Made by a program: the position numbers and the translations under genes. A stretch of DNA of 14,044 nt, taken from positions 5,547-19,590 of the forward strand of contig DHJV01000099.1 in assembly GCA_002404515.1 (NCBI GenBank). The letters are read 5' to 3'. The notes under the pieces are model-generated. The model ran no database searches, had not been told where the DNA came from, and saw only the letters and a list, made by a program, of their open reading frames with translations. This stretch comes from Lachnospiraceae bacterium UBA4711 (lineage in GTDB: Bacteria > Bacillota > Clostridia > Lachnospirales > Lachnospiraceae). This document shows positions 7,595-14,044 of this stretch, one piece after another. Position 1 is the first letter of the stretch, and each line of letters starts with the position of its first letter.

Positions 7595-8152
7595 TTGCTT
7601 GAAGGTGGTTTCGTAGTCGAGGAAGTCGACGAGAAAGTGTTTTTCCTTCAGGGCTTCTTCGATTTCGTCGAGGATATCTTCGTTCTCGGCTTCAATCGAG
7701 TGGAAATGGTAGCCGGAGGTCGTGTTCGATAAAAGTGAAGATTTGCTCTCCTTTAAGTCTTCGACGAATTTGCGGACATCACGGCGGCTCTTGATGTTCA
7801 GCGGTGCCGTGACCTTGCCGTAGGTGCGGTGATTGACCATCACATCTAAGACGATTCCTCCCAAGTCAACAATCGTGCTTAATTCTTCTTCCGCCTGCTC
7901 GTCAGTGTGACAGACCTTAACAATCCGCCGGCAATTCTGACTGCCTGCATCTTTTTCGTACATATAGCCACGCGGTGTCGATAAGATTGAATGCCCTTTG
8001 GAACGGAGCAATGCGATATCCTGTACAACAACCTGGCGGCTCACATGGTAGATGTCCCCGATTTTTCCACCCGATAACGGTTCATCGGAACGCAGTAACA
8101 GCGCAAGCAGTTTCTCTCTGCGTTCATTCCCGGATATAATTGTCTGCTCCAT
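7592..8152 (-). CDS. niaR: NiaR-type niacin-responsive transcriptional repressor (HTH plus 3H domain)
   Basis: This 186-residue DNA-binding protein is expected to repress NAD synthesis or niacin uptake genes when nicotinic acid is bound. Residues about 8-62 form a winged helix-turn-helix (RREKLLALLL, then GGKIGDIYHVSRQVVVQDIALLRSKG, then STPRGYMYE). Residues about 75-185 form the 3H domain. Candidate metal ligands are H82, E90, H149 and H151; their spacing (8, then 59 and 2) matches what I recall for the Ni-binding residues of Thermotoga TM1602. The start at 8152 is chosen because AAGGAGG (8161-8167) lies eight bases upstream; the longer reading from 8215 lacks such a site and adds 21 residues before the HTH. 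The gene lies 92 bases after nadC and is probably co-expressed with it, which fits an autoregulated NAD block. Binding site and ligand are inferred from the family. Confidence 0.92.
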   Translation of the reverse strand: MEQTIISGNERREKLLALLLRSDEPLSGGKIGDIYHVSRQVVVQDIALLRSKGHSILSTPRGYMYEKDAGSQNCRRIVKVCHTDEQAEEELSTIVDLGGIVLDVMVNHRTYGKVTAPLNIKSRRDVRKFVEDLKESKSSLLSNTTSGYHFHSIEAENEDILDEIEEALKEKHFLVDFLDYETTFKQ

Positions 8153-8160
8153 CTGCTTTT

Positions 8161-8167
8161 CCTCCTT
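8161..8167 (-). promoter_or_regulatory. Ribosome binding site of niaR
   Basis: AAGGAGG on the minus strand, eight bases before the ATG at 8152. It decides the start over the in-frame ATG at 8215. Confidence 0.85.
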
Positions 8168-8198
8168 ATTGAAATTCATTGTCGCATGCGTAATACAA

Positions 8199-8210
8199 AC
8201 ATAAGTATGT
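8199..8210. promoter_or_regulatory. Small palindrome between nadC and niaR
   Basis: ACATAAGTATGT has five-base inverted arms around AG, about 47 bases upstream of the niaR start. It could be a repressor site for niaR, but it does not clearly match the candidate site at nadB. Its role is uncertain. Confidence 0.2.
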
Positions 8211-8244
8211 ATCATACGATATAGCTGATTCGGATGCTGAATGA

Positions 8245-9117
8245 TTAGTCAATCGGATGCAGATGCTTCAGACTGATATCTAAGATAGGCGCGGAATGTG
8301 TCAGTGCACCGCTGGATACATAATCGACACCGAGCTTTGTGATTGTCTCGATATTTTCTTTTGTGATATTTCCAGAGCACTCTGTCTTGGCACGTCCGTC
8401 AATAATCTTAATTGCTTCTGCCATCAGCTCCGGTGACATGTTATCTAACATGATGATATCGGCACCGGCTTCCACCGCTTCTCTTACCATATCCAGATTT
8501 TCGGTTTCTACCTCAATTTTGCAGACGAACGATGCATAATCTCTTGCCATCTGGACTGCCTTTGCCACACCGCCTGCGGCGTCAATGTGATTATCTTTCA
8601 GCATAACGGCATCTGACAGATTGTATCTGTGATTATTTCCGCCGCCTGCACGAACCGCGTATTTCTCGAAGATACGCATACAAGGTGTTGTCTTTCTTGT
8701 GTCAAGCAGCTTCGTATTTGTCCCCTTCAGAAGTGCCGCAACGTGATTCGTATAAGTTGCGATACCACTCATGCGCTGCAGATAATTTAATGCCGTACGC
8801 TCTCCGGACAGCAGCACACGGATATCGCCAACAACCGTTGCAAGCACCTGTCCGTTTGTCACGGCATCGCCATCCTTGATCTGTTTTCCATCCTTCTCAG
8901 CGAAGATCACTTCCGTATTCGGATCTAATATCGTAAATACACGCTTAAACACCTGCAATCCGGCAATGATTCCGTCCTGCTTCGCAAGCAGTGTAACTTC
9001 GCCCTTCTTGTACTCCGGCATCACAGCGTTCGTGCTGATATCCTCGCTGTTGATATCTTCTTCAAGCGCCATCTTGATATATTTGTCTGCAACTAACTGC
9101 ATCGTAATCTCATTCAT
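8245..9117 (-). CDS. nadC: Nicotinate-nucleotide pyrophosphorylase (quinolinate phosphoribosyltransferase)
   Basis: NadC converts quinolinate and PRPP to nicotinate mononucleotide, CO2 and pyrophosphate, the step where de novo NAD synthesis joins the common pathway. The 290-residue product has the usual length. Motifs seen are SGERTALNYLQRMSGIAT (104-121), the PRPP/substrate loop LDTRKTTP (138-145), RAGGGNNHRYNLSDAVMLKD (156-175) with the active-site His-Arg pair H163-R164, KIEVE (200-204), DIIMLDN (220-226) and the C-terminal VSSGALTHSAPILDISLK (267-284). The start is supported by AAAGGAGA (9125-9132) upstream. It follows nadB across a 341-base gap that is filled mostly by a large inverted repeat, and niaR follows it. 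Confidence 0.97.
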   Translation of the reverse strand: MNEITMQLVADKYIKMALEEDINSEDISTNAVMPEYKKGEVTLLAKQDGIIAGLQVFKRVFTILDPNTEVIFAEKDGKQIKDGDAVTNGQVLATVVGDIRVLLSGERTALNYLQRMSGIATYTNHVAALLKGTNTKLLDTRKTTPCMRIFEKYAVRAGGGNNHRYNLSDAVMLKDNHIDAAGGVAKAVQMARDYASFVCKIEVETENLDMVREAVEAGADIIMLDNMSPELMAEAIKIIDGRAKTECSGNITKENIETITKLGVDYVSSGALTHSAPILDISLKHLHPID

Positions 9118-9152
9118 TCTTCTGTCTCCTTTATATTCAAATGTACTTGATC

Positions 9153-9181
9153 ATTGTACATGATTATTTCATTTTTGTAGA
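9153..9181 (-). promoter_or_regulatory. Candidate promoter for nadC inside the inverted repeat
   Basis: On the minus strand TCTACA (9176-9181) and TACAAT (9153-9158) are 17 bases apart, within the left arm and pointing at nadC. The -35 box matches four of six positions in a very AT-rich stretch, so chance is a real possibility. If active, it would let nadC and niaR be expressed separately from nadB. Confidence 0.3.
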
Positions 9182-9266
9182 TACATATATTTTATTTTTG
9201 AATATGTTCCCATATACAATATGTTTGGAACTTAGAAATTCTTGATGTTCTGTACTATATCAGCAA

Positions 9267-9324
9267 TGATTGAACACGATGTTCAATCAAGCCGCCACTG
9301 AGCCACGGATGGCGAATTGGCGGC
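9267..9324. repeat. Two adjacent hairpins at the apex of the nadB-nadC repeat
   Basis: The first is a perfect 10-bp inverted repeat, TGATTGAACA (9267-9276) and TGTTCAATCA (9280-9289), with loop CGA. The second pairs GCCGCC (9291-9296) with GGCGGC (9319-9324) and, nested inside, GCCA with TGGC around CGGA. The second is GC-rich in an otherwise AT-rich element. With the long arms they would make a branched, three-way junction fold. Confidence 0.75.
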
Positions 9325-9458
9325 GGTTGCGTACAGGTTCATAATCCATATCAGAACATCTTAGAATTTCTTAGTTTCAATACATCGTATATGGAACAAT
9401 TCAAAATAAAATATATGTACTACCAATATCCAAAATCATGCACAATGATCTATAAAAT

Positions 9459-10634
9459 TTATACAAGCTCACCAACCATGTGCTTTGCGGCACGCTTTGC
9501 GAACACTAAACTTTCAAGTAAACTATTGCTTGCCAGACGGTTCTTTCCGTGTACCCCGTTGCAGCTTGTCTCGCCGACTGCATACAGATGTGGCATCGTC
9601 GTAAGCGAATATTTGTCTACATGGATACCGCCCATGAAATAATGCTGTGCCGGAACGATCGGAATCGGCATCATCAGAATGTCAAAACCATACTTCATGC
9701 AATGCTCGTAGATATGTGGGAAGTGATTCAGGATCGTCTCACGTGGAACGTTCTCGAAGGATAAGAACTCGTACTTTACACCCTCTTTTTCCATCTCAGC
9801 CTGAATTGCCTTTGTTACGACATCACGCGGCTGCAATTCATCGACGAAACGCTCCTTCTTGTGATTTAAAATGATGGCACCTTCGCCTCTGGCGGACTCT
9901 GAGATCAGGAAGCTTCTGCCTGGTGTCTCTGTATAAAAACAGGTAGGATGAATCTGTACATAGTCCATATGCTCCAATTCTACGCCATGCTTTCGCGCAA
10001 TCTCACAGCCATCACCGGTCAGGATCGGGAAGTTTGTCGAATGCTTGTACTGTCCGCCGATTCCACCGGTTGCAAAGACGGTATTTTCTGCATAGATTTC
10101 CAACGCTTCTCCGTCTGCACGCTTGGCAAGGATACCGACACATGTATGGTTGATGTCTTCAATCAGATCGGTCATCGTCGTGTGCTCGAAGATAGTCACG
10201 TTTTTCAGCTGTTTTACTGCGGATAACAGATGGGTTGTAATCTCTTCCCCTGTGATATCCTCGTGGAAGCAGATACGCGGCTTGGAATGTGCGCCCTCTT
10301 TTGTATAAGCAAGGCTTCCGTCCTCATTTCTTGCAAACCGGACACCATATCCGATCAGATCGTTGATAACATCGCGGCTGCCACGGATCATGATATCCAC
10401 ACTTTCCTTGCGGTTTTCATAGTGGCCGGCACGCATCGTATCCTCAAAATACGAATCGTAGTCGTCTGCATCGCGCAGAACGCAGATACCACCCTGCGCC
10501 AACATGGAATCACAGGTCTCAAGCTCTGCCTTCGAGAGCATCAAAATCTGTTTATCCTCCGGTAAATTCAATGCTGTATATAAACCACCGACACCACAGC
10601 CGACGATCACAACATCGTAATGTAATTCTCGCAT
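9459..10634 (-). CDS. nadB: L-aspartate oxidase, short form
   Basis: NadB is an FAD enzyme that oxidises L-aspartate to iminoaspartate, the first step of de novo NAD synthesis. The 391-residue product has an FAD-binding Rossmann motif VVIVGCGVGGLY (8-19), MLAQGGICV (44-52), GAHSKPRICFHEDITGEEI (114-132), FATGGIGGQY (188-197), HPTCF (229-233), the catalytic-region segment SESARGEGAIILN (245-257), PAQHYFMGGIHVD (328-340) and GVHGKNRLASNSLLESLVF (360-378). It ends soon after that motif and so lacks the C-terminal helical domain of the roughly 540-residue E. coli enzyme. The frame ends naturally, so this looks like a short family form. The start at 10634 is favoured by AAAGGAGA (10642-10649) upstream and by the flavoprotein motif beginning immediately; a longer frame to 10730 would translate through the hairpin and promoter region. 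The partner NadA is absent from the window. Confidence 0.93.
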   Translation of the reverse strand: MRELHYDVVIVGCGVGGLYTALNLPEDKQILMLSKAELETCDSMLAQGGICVLRDADDYDSYFEDTMRAGHYENRKESVDIMIRGSRDVINDLIGYGVRFARNEDGSLAYTKEGAHSKPRICFHEDITGEEITTHLLSAVKQLKNVTIFEHTTMTDLIEDINHTCVGILAKRADGEALEIYAENTVFATGGIGGQYKHSTNFPILTGDGCEIARKHGVELEHMDYVQIHPTCFYTETPGRSFLISESARGEGAIILNHKKERFVDELQPRDVVTKAIQAEMEKEGVKYEFLSFENVPRETILNHFPHIYEHCMKYGFDILMMPIPIVPAQHYFMGGIHVDKYSLTTMPHLYAVGETSCNGVHGKNRLASNSLLESLVFAKRAAKHMVGELV

Positions 10635-10672
10635 CTTCCTGTCTCCTTTGAACTTATACCTGTACATAGCAT

Positions 10673-10701
10673 AAAAACGCAGACTGTTCGTCTGCGTTTT
10701 T
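10673..10701 (-). terminator. Perfect 12-bp hairpin with A/T flanks between phoR and nadB
   Basis: On the minus strand AAAAACGCAGAC pairs perfectly with GTCTGCGTTTTT around loop GAACA. The T5 run makes it an intrinsic terminator for the pho transcript coming from phoR, whose stop is 52 bases upstream. Because it also lies just downstream of the candidate nadB promoter, it may act as an attenuator for nadB. The reverse orientation also carries five T residues, so it could work both ways. Confidence 0.8.
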
Positions 10702-10718
10702 GCTCCGAATGTACATGC

Positions 10719-10747
10719 AGTATAGCACATGTTTTGACAGGTGACAA
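10719..10747 (-). promoter_or_regulatory. Candidate nadB promoter (extended -10)
   Basis: On the minus strand TTGTCA (10742-10747) and TATACT (10719-10724) are 17 bases apart, each matching five of six consensus positions, with TGC directly before the -10 box. Transcription would start near 10712. It is the best promoter-like sequence in the window. The predicted transcript would meet the hairpin at 10673-10701 within about 11 bases. Confidence 0.6.
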
Positions 10748-10754
10748 GACACCT
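10739..10754. promoter_or_regulatory. Candidate operator overlapping the nadB -35 box
   Basis: The plus strand has AGGTG, six bases, then CACCT, a 16-base inverted repeat that covers the -35 box of the candidate nadB promoter and the phoR stop. The position suits a repressor site, with NiaR encoded nearby as the obvious candidate. The link to NiaR is inference; I could not confirm its binding consensus. Confidence 0.35.
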
Positions 10755-12408
10755 ATACAGGGAAGATTAATTTTATTTCTGTCCCAACACCCAGGGTACT
10801 CTTGATTTTGATTTCTGCATTGTGCAGCTTTGCACCGTGTTTTACTATGGAAAGACCAAGTCCGGTGCCACCGATTTCCTTGGAATGGCTCTTATCCACA
10901 CGGTAGAACCGTTCGAAAATCCGATCCAGCTGATCCTCTGGGATTCCGATTCCGCTATCCTTTACCGAGAATTCACAACGGTGTCTCTCCTTCTTGATCG
11001 CGATATCGATTGTTCCACCCTCTTTGTTGTATTTGATCGCATTTTCGATCAGGTTATAGATCATTTCCTCCAAGACAGAATGGATGCCGGAAACCATCAC
11101 ATGCTCACCCTGCATGGAGATTGCAACATGCTTTTCCTCTGCAACCGGCTCCAAATGGCGAAGCTCAATCTTCGTCAGATCATACAGATCAATCTGCGTC
11201 ATCTCAACTGCCTGTTCACCCTCATCCAACTGTGAAAGCTTGATGATATCCTCAACAAGGTGGATCAGTCTGCGTGCTTCGTCGTAAATCTTTCCGGCGA
11301 AAGGCTTGACATCCTTCTTGTCTACAATACCGTTCTTGATGATCTCTGCGATACCGGAGATTGAAGTAAGCGGTGTCTTTAACTCATGGGATACATTCGC
11401 CGAAAACTCCCGGCGCAGATCCTCCCTCTCTTCCTTCTCGGTTACATCTGTGATAATCACGACAGCTCCGGCAACCTCATTGTTCTGGAATACCGGGTTC
11501 GCATAAATGTTATAGTACCGTCCCTTGACCGGACAGATATACTCACTGTGGATTCCTTGAATTGCTTTCCTGATGCACTCGGTAAATTCCTCAGAGCGGT
11601 TGATTTCTAAAACATGCTTTCCATCCACAGATGAATCAACATCAAAGATCTTGGAGATACTGCGGTTATGCGAAAGCACAATTGCCTGCTTGTCAACCAC
11701 GAGAAATCCTTCCTGCATATTCTCAGTAATCATCGCAAACTCATTTTTCTGTGCCTGCAGCTGATTCATTGCTTTCTGAATTTCTTCATTCTGAATACGG
11801 ATTTTACGGATAAATGGTGACAATTCATCATAGACGGTTGATTCATCCGGATGATCTAAGTCAATTGCCTCAAGCGGAGTTATAATCTGCCTTGACAGAC
11901 GATAGGCAAGAATCGCGGAGAATTCAACGCCAAGCAATAATACAAGCAAAATCGGGAATAACACTTTCATCAAAAGTGCTGGAATTGATTTCCGGACAAC
12001 CGAGACACGGACAACGCTTCCATCCCCAATGCGGATTGCATGATAGATTGTCTCCTCCGAAAGCGTCTTGGAATACCGGACGCTTGTTCCTGCCGAAGAT
12101 GTCATTGCCTGCCTGATTTCCGTACGGTTTTTGTGGTTTTCCATTGTACTGACATCGGCTTTGTTGTCATAAAGCACCGTTCCATCTGCAGCCACCCACG
12201 TAATACGTTTTTCTTTTTCATCCAGTTGGGAGAGAAAATCCAGCCCGGATAGATCAACACCTTTTGCAATATATCCAGCAGCCTGATCCAGGGAAGTAAT
12301 GTATTGTTTATTAAAATAGTTGTATAAGACACCTATAATTGATGCACCACACAAAACAACTAAAAGCAGGATAATCAAAATTGTATTTTTGAAAATCTTT
12401 TTTTTCAT
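10753..12408 (-). CDS. phoR: PhoR-type sensor histidine kinase
   Basis: This membrane histidine kinase is expected to phosphorylate the adjacent PhoB when phosphate is scarce. Its 551 residues contain a first membrane helix (about 8-32), an extracytoplasmic domain (about 33-145), a second helix (about 147-169), a linker/HAMP-like segment, a PAS domain (about 222-325), the dimerisation and phosphoacceptor motif FSANVSHELKTPL (335-347, H341), the N box NLIENAIKY (452-460), the G1 box DSGIGIP (484-490), FERFYRVD (498-505) and the G2 box GGTGLGLSIVK (513-523). The start ATG comes one base after the phoB stop, and its binding site AGGAGA lies inside the phoB 3' end, so the two are probably translationally coupled. 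The order pstB-phoU-phoB-phoR makes a phosphate role more likely than other kinase roles; the signal itself is inferred. Confidence 0.92.
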   Translation of the reverse strand: MKKKIFKNTILIILLLVVLCGASIIGVLYNYFNKQYITSLDQAAGYIAKGVDLSGLDFLSQLDEKEKRITWVAADGTVLYDNKADVSTMENHKNRTEIRQAMTSSAGTSVRYSKTLSEETIYHAIRIGDGSVVRVSVVRKSIPALLMKVLFPILLVLLLGVEFSAILAYRLSRQIITPLEAIDLDHPDESTVYDELSPFIRKIRIQNEEIQKAMNQLQAQKNEFAMITENMQEGFLVVDKQAIVLSHNRSISKIFDVDSSVDGKHVLEINRSEEFTECIRKAIQGIHSEYICPVKGRYYNIYANPVFQNNEVAGAVVIITDVTEKEEREDLRREFSANVSHELKTPLTSISGIAEIIKNGIVDKKDVKPFAGKIYDEARRLIHLVEDIIKLSQLDEGEQAVEMTQIDLYDLTKIELRHLEPVAEEKHVAISMQGEHVMVSGIHSVLEEMIYNLIENAIKYNKEGGTIDIAIKKERHRCEFSVKDSGIGIPEDQLDRIFERFYRVDKSHSKEIGGTGLGLSIVKHGAKLHNAEIKIKSTLGVGTEIKLIFPV

Positions 12409-12409
12409 C

Positions 12410-13090
12410 TTAATCTCCTATCTTATAGCCCACACCGCGTACGGTCTCAATCTGATTGCCTGCATCCTTTAATTTCATTCGCAGGCTTCGGATATGAACA
12501 TCTACGGTACGGCTTTCCCCATCAAATTCATACCCCCAGATGCGGTTCAATAGCTGATCACGGGTAAATACCTGTCCCTGATTTTCCATAAAGAGATGCA
12601 GTAATTCGAACTCCTTCAAAGTAAGTGCAATACGTTCTCCATCGACCAAAACGATATGGCGCTTTGTATCCAGAGAGATTGCACCCGCTGTCAGCTTTTC
12701 GCCGTCATCGGAAGTATCTGCGCGGTTTTCTGTCCGGCGAAGCAGTGCTTTGATCCGGGCAACTAATTCCATAATGCCGAATGGTTTTGGAACATAGTCA
12801 TCGGCTCCGCTGTCGAGTCCTAATACCTTATCGTATTCGCTGTCTTTGGCGGTCAGCATGATAACCGGAATCTCTTTGGTTGCATCCTTTGCCCGAAGCT
12901 TCTTTAATACAGAAAGTCCGTCTTCCTCCGGCAGCATGATATCAAGCAAAATCAGGGATGGTAGTTCCTGCTCCATCCCGTTCCAGAATTCCGATGGACG
13001 TTCAAAGCCACGCGCTTCCAAGTCCATATGACATAACGTATATACTACAAATTCCCGTATGCTATTGTCGTCCTCTAATACATAAATCAT
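12410..13090 (-). CDS. phoB: PhoB-type response regulator (OmpR family)
   Basis: This 226-residue, two-domain transcription factor has a receiver domain at about 1-118, with the acidic cluster E6-D7-D8, phosphoacceptor D50 (LILLDIMLPEEDG), T80 and K102 (DDYVPKPF). A winged-helix DNA-binding domain at about 133-226 has LTLKEFELLHLF (157-168), FTRDQLLNRIWGYE (175-188), RTVDVHIRSLRMKL (194-207) and VRGVGYKI (217-224). It should bind pho-box repeats when phosphorylated by PhoR. Its ATG directly abuts the phoU stop (TAAATG), with AGGAGA upstream inside phoU. The assignment to phosphate control comes from the neighbours; sequence alone would say OmpR/PhoB family. Confidence 0.93.
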   Translation of the reverse strand: MIYVLEDDNSIREFVVYTLCHMDLEARGFERPSEFWNGMEQELPSLILLDIMLPEEDGLSVLKKLRAKDATKEIPVIMLTAKDSEYDKVLGLDSGADDYVPKPFGIMELVARIKALLRRTENRADTSDDGEKLTAGAISLDTKRHIVLVDGERIALTLKEFELLHLFMENQGQVFTRDQLLNRIWGYEFDGESRTVDVHIRSLRMKLKDAGNQIETVRGVGYKIGD

Positions 13091-13729
13091 TTAAATATGC
13101 TCTCCTGTGATTGAATAATATACCCACTCTGCAACATTCGTTGCATGGTCTCCTATTCTTTCATAATACTTGGCAATCATGATAATGTCTATAAAAAATT
13201 CGCCTTCATTTGTATTTTTTTCGATTTCCCTGATCAGACGTTTCTTCACAGAGTCAAACAGGGAATCCACCACGTCATCACTCTGCATGACGGAGATTGC
13301 AAGATCTTTATCCTTCTTCACATAGGATTCGATTGCATTTGTCAGCATTTCCTTCGCTGCACCAGACATTTTCTCCAGATCCTTGAAGTCCTTGAGGTCA
13401 TTCGGTGCTGTAAAACGGATCATGTCTGCAATATCTGCACACTGATCGCCGATACGCTCGAGATCGGAAATCATTTTCAGTGCTGCGGAGATAAAACGGA
13501 AATCCGAAGCGACTGGCTGCTGCTTTAAGAGCAGGCTCATACAGATATGTTCAATCTGATGCTCACTCTTGTCAATCTCCTCCTCAACGGCATGCGATTT
13601 TGCGGTGTATTTAATATCACCGCTAAATAAAGCCTTTGTTGTACCGGCAATTACCTTCTCACAGAGCGCACCCATGCGGATCAGTTCCACATTCAGGTTC
13701 TCCAACTGCTTTTCCAATTCATTTCTCAT
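13091..13729 (-). CDS. phoU: Phosphate signalling regulator PhoU
   Basis: PhoU is a cytoplasmic helical-bundle protein that links the Pst transporter to PhoR and keeps the pho response off when phosphate is plentiful. The 212-residue product has the usual length and two related three-helix halves. Each half carries the metal-binding pattern of the family: LERIGDQCADIA (90-101) and YERIGDHATNVAEW (189-202). It begins six bases after the pstB stop and its stop abuts the phoB start. The whole block therefore reads as one transcript. The start MRNELEKQLENL matches typical PhoU N-termini. Confidence 0.96.
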   Translation of the reverse strand: MRNELEKQLENLNVELIRMGALCEKVIAGTTKALFSGDIKYTAKSHAVEEEIDKSEHQIEHICMSLLLKQQPVASDFRFISAALKMISDLERIGDQCADIADMIRFTAPNDLKDFKDLEKMSGAAKEMLTNAIESYVKKDKDLAISVMQSDDVVDSLFDSVKKRLIREIEKNTNEGEFFIDIIMIAKYYERIGDHATNVAEWVYYSITGEHI

Positions 13730-13735
13730 AACCCA

Positions 13736-14044
13736 TCAACCAAACCTTCCTGAAATATAGTCTTCTGTCCTCTTATCACTTGGATTTGCAAACAGCTTTT
13801 CTGTGTTGTCAAACTCCACGACTTCACCCAGTAAGAAGAATGCAGTATTGTCAGAGATTCTGGCTGCCTGCTGCATATTGTGCGTTACCATGATGATCGT
13901 ATATTTATCTTTCAACTCCACCGCCAGATCCTCAATCTTCGATGTGGAGATTGGATCCAGTGCAGATGTTGGCTCATCCATCAGAAGCACATCTGGTTCG
14001 ACCGCCAGTGCACGTGCAATACAGAGACGCTGCTGCTGGCCACC
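13736..14044 (-). CDS. pstB: Phosphate ABC transporter ATP-binding protein PstB (3' part only)
   Basis: The 5' part lies beyond the window edge; 102 C-terminal residues are visible. They open with the end of the ABC signature, GGQQQRLCIARAL, followed by Walker B and D-loop VLLMDEPTSALDP, the switch histidine in IIMVTHNMQQAARISD, and a C-terminus DYISGRFG typical of PstB. PstB dimers hydrolyse ATP to drive high-affinity phosphate import through PstA/PstC. The reading frame is open to the edge with no break. The stop TGA is six bases before phoU, which fits a pstSCAB-phoU-phoB-phoR operon with the other pst genes further upstream. Confidence 0.96.
   Translation of the reverse strand, partial: GGQQQRLCIARALAVEPDVLLMDEPTSALDPISTSKIEDLAVELKDKYTIIMVTHNMQQAARISDNTAFFLLGEVVEFDNTEKLFANPSDKRTEDYISGRFG

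Larger units (their letters stand above)
9149..9450. repeat. 302-bp imperfect inverted repeat between nadB and nadC
   Basis: The left arm (9149-9252) and right arm (9352-9450) are reverse complements over about 100 bases, roughly 80% by eye with small indels. Matching blocks from the outside in are GATCATTGTACATGATT / GATCATTGTGCATGATT, TACATATATTTTATTTT, GAAT-TGTTCC, ATATAC, AGAAATTCT and GATGTTCTG (right arm read as reverse complement). The 99-base apex holds two further hairpins. It starts eight bases after the nadB stop and ends 32 bases before the nadC start. No transposase gene is inside. It may be a non-autonomous transposable element (MITE-like) or a long structured RNA in the nadB-nadC transcript. 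Confidence 0.85.

Noticed and set aside
9149..9450. CRISPR array or insertion sequence as an explanation of the nadB-nadC repeat
   Set aside because: There are no regularly spaced direct repeats and no transposase reading frame inside; the structure is a single inverted pair.
9155..10717. Repeated TGTACAT words near nadC and nadB as possible NiaR sites
   Set aside because: The words are short, self-complementary and not consistently spaced, and I could not tie them to a known NiaR consensus. Some are part of the inverted repeat.
10635..10730. 32-residue N-terminal extension of NadB
   Set aside because: It would be translated from the hairpin and promoter region, and a clear ribosome binding site lies just before 10634.

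Overview
The window looks like chromosomal DNA of an anaerobic, moderately AT-rich Gram-positive of the Clostridia, most likely a Lachnospiraceae-type gut bacterium. The reasons are strong AGGAGG-type ribosome binding sites, a pstB-phoU-phoB-phoR order, a short L-aspartate oxidase, a 3H-domain NiaR repressor, and a eukaryote-like homodimeric NADP isocitrate dehydrogenase. This placement rests on protein and gene-order recognition only; no database search was possible. No phage, insertion-sequence transposase, CRISPR array, tRNA or rRNA was seen.

Layout. One plus-strand gene (14-1081) encodes a YprB-type RNase H-fold exonuclease. It ends in a terminator that overlaps its own stop codon. Everything else is on the minus strand, read right to left: the 3' end of pstB (window edge), phoU, phoB and phoR; then nadB, nadC and niaR; then icd, a 1044-residue J-like/TPR protein, and an HscC-like Hsp70 that converges on the first gene.

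Three functional blocks follow. (1) A tightly packed phosphate block: PstB powers uptake, PhoU restrains signalling, and PhoR/PhoB sense and respond. It probably ends at a perfect 12-bp hairpin at 10673-10701. (2) A NAD synthesis block: NadB makes iminoaspartate, NadC converts quinolinate to nicotinate mononucleotide, and NiaR is the niacin-responsive repressor. The intermediate enzyme NadA is not here. (3) icd followed, with a one-base stop/start overlap, by the TPR/J-like protein and 16 bases later by the Hsp70. This suggests a dedicated chaperone pair expressed from the icd transcript.

The most striking unexplained structures are two large imperfect inverted repeats. One (9149-9450, 302 bp) fills the space between nadB and nadC. 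The other (7193-7434, 242 bp) fills the leader of icd. Each could fold into a long rod and each ends just upstream of a ribosome binding site. They share architecture but no obvious sequence. They may be MITE-like insertions or long structured leader RNAs. The second main point of interest is the chaperone pair, whose J-like domain has NPE where canonical J-domains have HPD.
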